Positions 61,730-64,000 of a DNA stretch of 64,000 nucleotides are shown in pieces; position 1 is the stretch's first letter, and each line of letters begins with the position of its first letter. The stretch is taken from positions 742,567-806,566 of the forward strand of contig NZ_JALAHQ010000002.1 of the NCBI RefSeq assembly GCF_036983985.1. Reading direction: 5' to 3'. The notes beneath the pieces were generated by a model, which was not told where the DNA came from, did no database searches, and saw only the letters and a list, made by a program, of their open reading frames with translations. Origin of the DNA: Alishewanella metallidurans. Lineage in GTDB: Bacteria; Pseudomonadota; Gammaproteobacteria; Enterobacterales; Alteromonadaceae. Position numbers and translations under genes: made by a program.

Positions 61730-63775
61730 CTACTTTTCTACACTATCTTTGGTTTCACGGTATTTCTCAAACCAATATAGAATATAAGCTGTTTTCGCCA
61801 TTAAATTACTTGGTCGACTATATATCGAGTGTGAAGCTTCAGGAATTCGCACCATAGCGGTATCAATACCACGCAACTGCAACGCTTGATAGAACTGCTC
61901 AGATTCAGAGATAGGGGTACGGTAGTCTGCTTCGCCAGTCATCAGCATAGTGGGTGTTTTAACATTACCGACATAACTAATAGGCGAATACTTTAAGTAA
62001 TGTTCTGGCTTTTCCCATGGCATGCCAGGGAACCAGTACTGCGAAAAGTAACTATACATATCGGCATTTAACACAAAACTAAACCAGTTGATTACCGGCT
62101 TTACCGACACCGCTGCAGCAAAGCGGTCCGTATGGCCAACTGCCCACGCTGTTAACGCGCCACCACCACTACCACCGGTAATAAATAGCTCTTTTTCATT
62201 GATAAAGCCCTTAGCTATTACGGCATCGACACCATCCATCAAATCATTAAAATCTGAGCTTGGATAATTATGGTGAATTAAATTAGCAAAATCTTCGCCA
62301 TAACTCGTGCTACCGCGTGGGTTGGTATATAGCACCACATAGCCCTTAGCGGCCATCAATTGCAGTTCCATACCAAAGTGCGGGCCATACGCTGTATGTG
62401 GGCCGCCATGGATCTCTAAAATTAATGGGTACTTTTTGCTGCTATCAAACTGCGGCGGATAAATAATCCAGCCTTGGATCTGACGTTTATCTACTGAGGC
62501 GCTGTACCAAAACTCCTCTACTTTGCCGATATCACGCGCAAGTAGTAAATCCGCATTTAACGAGGTTAAGGTTTGCTTTTTACCTTTATGCAGCACCGCC
62601 AACTCAGCTGGGTGTTCCGCACTCATCTGGGTATAAGCGACCAAGCCGTTATCCGCTGCCGCAAACTGACCGCCACTATAAGGGCGACTATAAGAACTGC
62701 CACCTATATCATTCGCTAACTGTGTACGCTTACCGCTTAGGGCTTGTTCTGCTAGTACGCCTTTACCTTCGTTATCATAAGAAATATACAGTGCTTTGTT
62801 ATTAGCTAACCACTGAAACTCTTCAATACCGCGGTCTAAGTCCTCGGTTAAATTCCGAATATTACTGCCATCGCTATTCATAACATATAAACGATTTGCT
62901 TGATGCGCTAATTTACGATCGTCAAAGCCAACATAAGCAATCAGTTTTCCATCTGGTGATAACAAAGGTTGTGCGTCTGGGCCATCGCGATCAGTTAGTT
63001 GCGTGAGTTTTCGATCTGACAAATTAAGTTTAAATAACTCACTATTCATTGGCTTTGATTGCCAATCAGGGTGGCGGTTAGCAGAAAAATATACAGATGC
63101 ACTATCTTTAGACCAGCTAATGGCACCTGAATGATTAAAATCACCTTCGGTTAACTGTATTGCCGAGCCTCCATCAGCCGACATGATATACAAATGTTGA
63201 AAGCCTGATTTTACGTAACCAGCGCCATCAACTCGGTACTGTTTACTATCAATATAGATTGCAGGCTTAGCCCATTCCGCTTTTTCTGGCTTGCCGGATA
63301 AGGTTACTGGCGCTTTAGCTGCCTTAGGTGTAAACATACTAAAGGCTAGCCACTTGCCATCTGGTGACCAACTCAAATTACCAGGGCTTTGCTGTAATTG
63401 GCCCAATTGTGACGTGCGGCCGCTATCTAACCATTTAACATGAATTTGCCCATTGGCAATAAAGGCTAACCGCTTATTATCGGGGGCCCAACGTGGTGAG
63501 CTGGCATTAATATCTTTATCAGTTAACGGTTGCAGTTGTTTACCATCTGCTGAGCTTAACCATAAAGTCATGCGCCGACGGTCAGTTTGTTTATCCATCC
63601 AGTTTCGGACAAAAACAACCTGCTCGCCTTTAGCATCGGGCTGGGGATCAGAGACAAACTCGAGCTCGAATACATCTTCGTACTGCAGCGGTGTAGCCGA
63701 TAGGCCTAAACTGCAAGCACTAACTAATAATGCTGTAGTGAAGCACAGACGGCTTTTTATTATATTTATATTCAT
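61730..63775 (-). CDS. S9 family peptidase (prolyl oligopeptidase type)
   Basis: 681-residue exported serine peptidase; signal peptide about 1-27. The N-terminal beta-propeller (about 40-410) carries repeated PDG/NNKR-type blades such as WSPDGKWLAFSMFTPK and LSPDGKLIAYVGF. The C-terminal alpha/beta hydrolase domain has GGSGGGALTAWAV (Ser536), Asp in TGEADYRTP and His in ASHSIYSRP, i.e. Ser-Asp-His. It is likely a dipeptidyl or acylaminoacyl peptidase for uptake of peptides. Confidence 0.93.
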   Translation of the reverse strand: MNINIIKSRLCFTTALLVSACSLGLSATPLQYEDVFELEFVSDPQPDAKGEQVVFVRNWMDKQTDRRRMTLWLSSADGKQLQPLTDKDINASSPRWAPDNKRLAFIANGQIHVKWLDSGRTSQLGQLQQSPGNLSWSPDGKWLAFSMFTPKAAKAPVTLSGKPEKAEWAKPAIYIDSKQYRVDGAGYVKSGFQHLYIMSADGGSAIQLTEGDFNHSGAISWSKDSASVYFSANRHPDWQSKPMNSELFKLNLSDRKLTQLTDRDGPDAQPLLSPDGKLIAYVGFDDRKLAHQANRLYVMNSDGSNIRNLTEDLDRGIEEFQWLANNKALYISYDNEGKGVLAEQALSGKRTQLANDIGGSSYSRPYSGGQFAAADNGLVAYTQMSAEHPAELAVLHKGKKQTLTSLNADLLLARDIGKVEEFWYSASVDKRQIQGWIIYPPQFDSSKKYPLILEIHGGPHTAYGPHFGMELQLMAAKGYVVLYTNPRGSTSYGEDFANLIHHNYPSSDFNDLMDGVDAVIAKGFINEKELFITGGSGGGALTAWAVGHTDRFAAAVSVKPVINWFSFVLNADMYSYFSQYWFPGMPWEKPEHYLKYSPISYVGNVKTPTMLMTGEADYRTPISESEQFYQALQLRGIDTAMVRIPEASHSIYSRPSNLMAKTAYILYWFEKYRETKDSVEK

Positions 63776-63891
63776 CTAGGTGTCCATTTTAGTTATAAAC
63801 GCCAATGGATACTAACTGAATTACTGCGCCTGACGATAGGCTTGCGTTTAATCGAGGGTAAAAGGAGACAAAACTCTAAATCGCAGACAGT

Positions 63892-63924
63892 AAAAAAGCC
63901 CGACTCATACGAGACGGGCTTTCT
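63892..63924 (-). terminator. Terminator of the rRNA operon
   Basis: On the - strand AAAGCCCG / CGGGCTTTTTT around an inner CTC-GAG hairpin, just after the 5S gene. It is a typical rrn intrinsic terminator. Confidence 0.9.
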
Positions 63925-63932
63925 TGAATTGG

Positions 63933-64000
63933 GAGCCTGGCGGTGAACTACTCTCGCATGGCGAATGCCACACTACCATCGTCGCAGCTGCGTTTCACTT
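63933..64000 (-). rRNA. rrf: 5S ribosomal RNA (3' part, cut by window edge)
   Basis: Complement reads AAGTGAAACGC... CGATGGTAGTGTGG ... CATGCGAGAGTAG ... CGCCAGGCT, matching the 3' half of bacterial 5S rRNA; about 50 nt of the 5' side lie beyond the right edge. An rrn operon on the - strand therefore enters from the right. The 3' end is placed to within a few bases. Confidence 0.93.

Noticed and set aside
1..64000. CRISPR arrays, insertion sequences, prophage or integron
   Set aside because: No regularly spaced repeats, transposase, integrase or phage structural gene was found on either strand.

Overview
The window is a compact, largely syntenic piece of a gammaproteobacterial chromosome. 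Family resemblances (MutH, RppH, EttA, FolE, RluD, BamD, HolD/RimI), the moderate-to-low GC content, the many TTA/TTG leucine codons, and the pairing of a cytochrome c' with a cytochrome b561 point to a marine or freshwater member of Alteromonadales or a relative (Rheinheimera/Alishewanella/Shewanella-like). The genus is inferred and was not tested. There is no prophage, transposon, CRISPR array or plasmid backbone. Most of the window is housekeeping DNA, and the unusual items are small.

Left part (1-12.5 kb): ptsP (cut by the left edge) and rppH run leftward. They face mutH across a 380-bp gap that holds three DnaA-box-like motifs. Then come a sterol-desaturase-family gene broken by an in-frame TGA exactly where a Trp is expected, folE, a DUF2750 gene, ettA, a periplasmic family-3 solute-binding protein, an unannotated 50-residue gene with a strong ribosome binding site and its own terminator, an alpha/beta hydrolase, an AspC-type aminotransferase, a GAF protein and yciH.

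12.6-25.4 kb: a leftward run of four closely spaced genes encodes a membrane GGDEF-EAL protein, a 1036-residue double amidohydrolase, a 434-residue amidohydrolase lacking the usual metal ligands, and an M28 lipoprotein peptidase. Cytochrome c' and b561 genes converge next to it, followed by a penicillin-acylase-family gene.

25.4-32.8 kb is an aromatic amino acid block. pheA is preceded by a Phe-rich leader peptide and attenuator, and tyrA-aroF runs leftward from a sigma-70-like promoter overlapped by TyrR-box-like sites. The 3' end of pheA is present twice, 589 bp apart, with only synonymous differences. The repeats flank one orphan exported-protein gene, which looks like a small insertion that re-created the end of pheA. 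A beta-CASP metallo-hydrolase, a LOG-family gene and a DnaJ-related gene complete the block.

32.8-50.6 kb is core machinery: rpsP-rimM-trmD-rplS, ffh, ypjD, a CorB-type transporter-like gene, a lysozyme-like lipoprotein, gshA (TTG start), a PAS chemoreceptor, pssA, clpB with a sigma-32-like promoter, pgeF-rluD, bamD and radA.

50.7-64 kb: a large double-PilZ protein, an alpha/beta hydrolase, serB next to ytjB as in E. coli, tatD-pdxH-argS, prfC, then tRNA-Trp-holD-rimI on one strand. In that last group the tRNA 3' end is only 12 nt from the holD start. An S9 peptidase follows. The window ends inside a 5S rRNA with its terminator, so an rRNA operon enters from the right.
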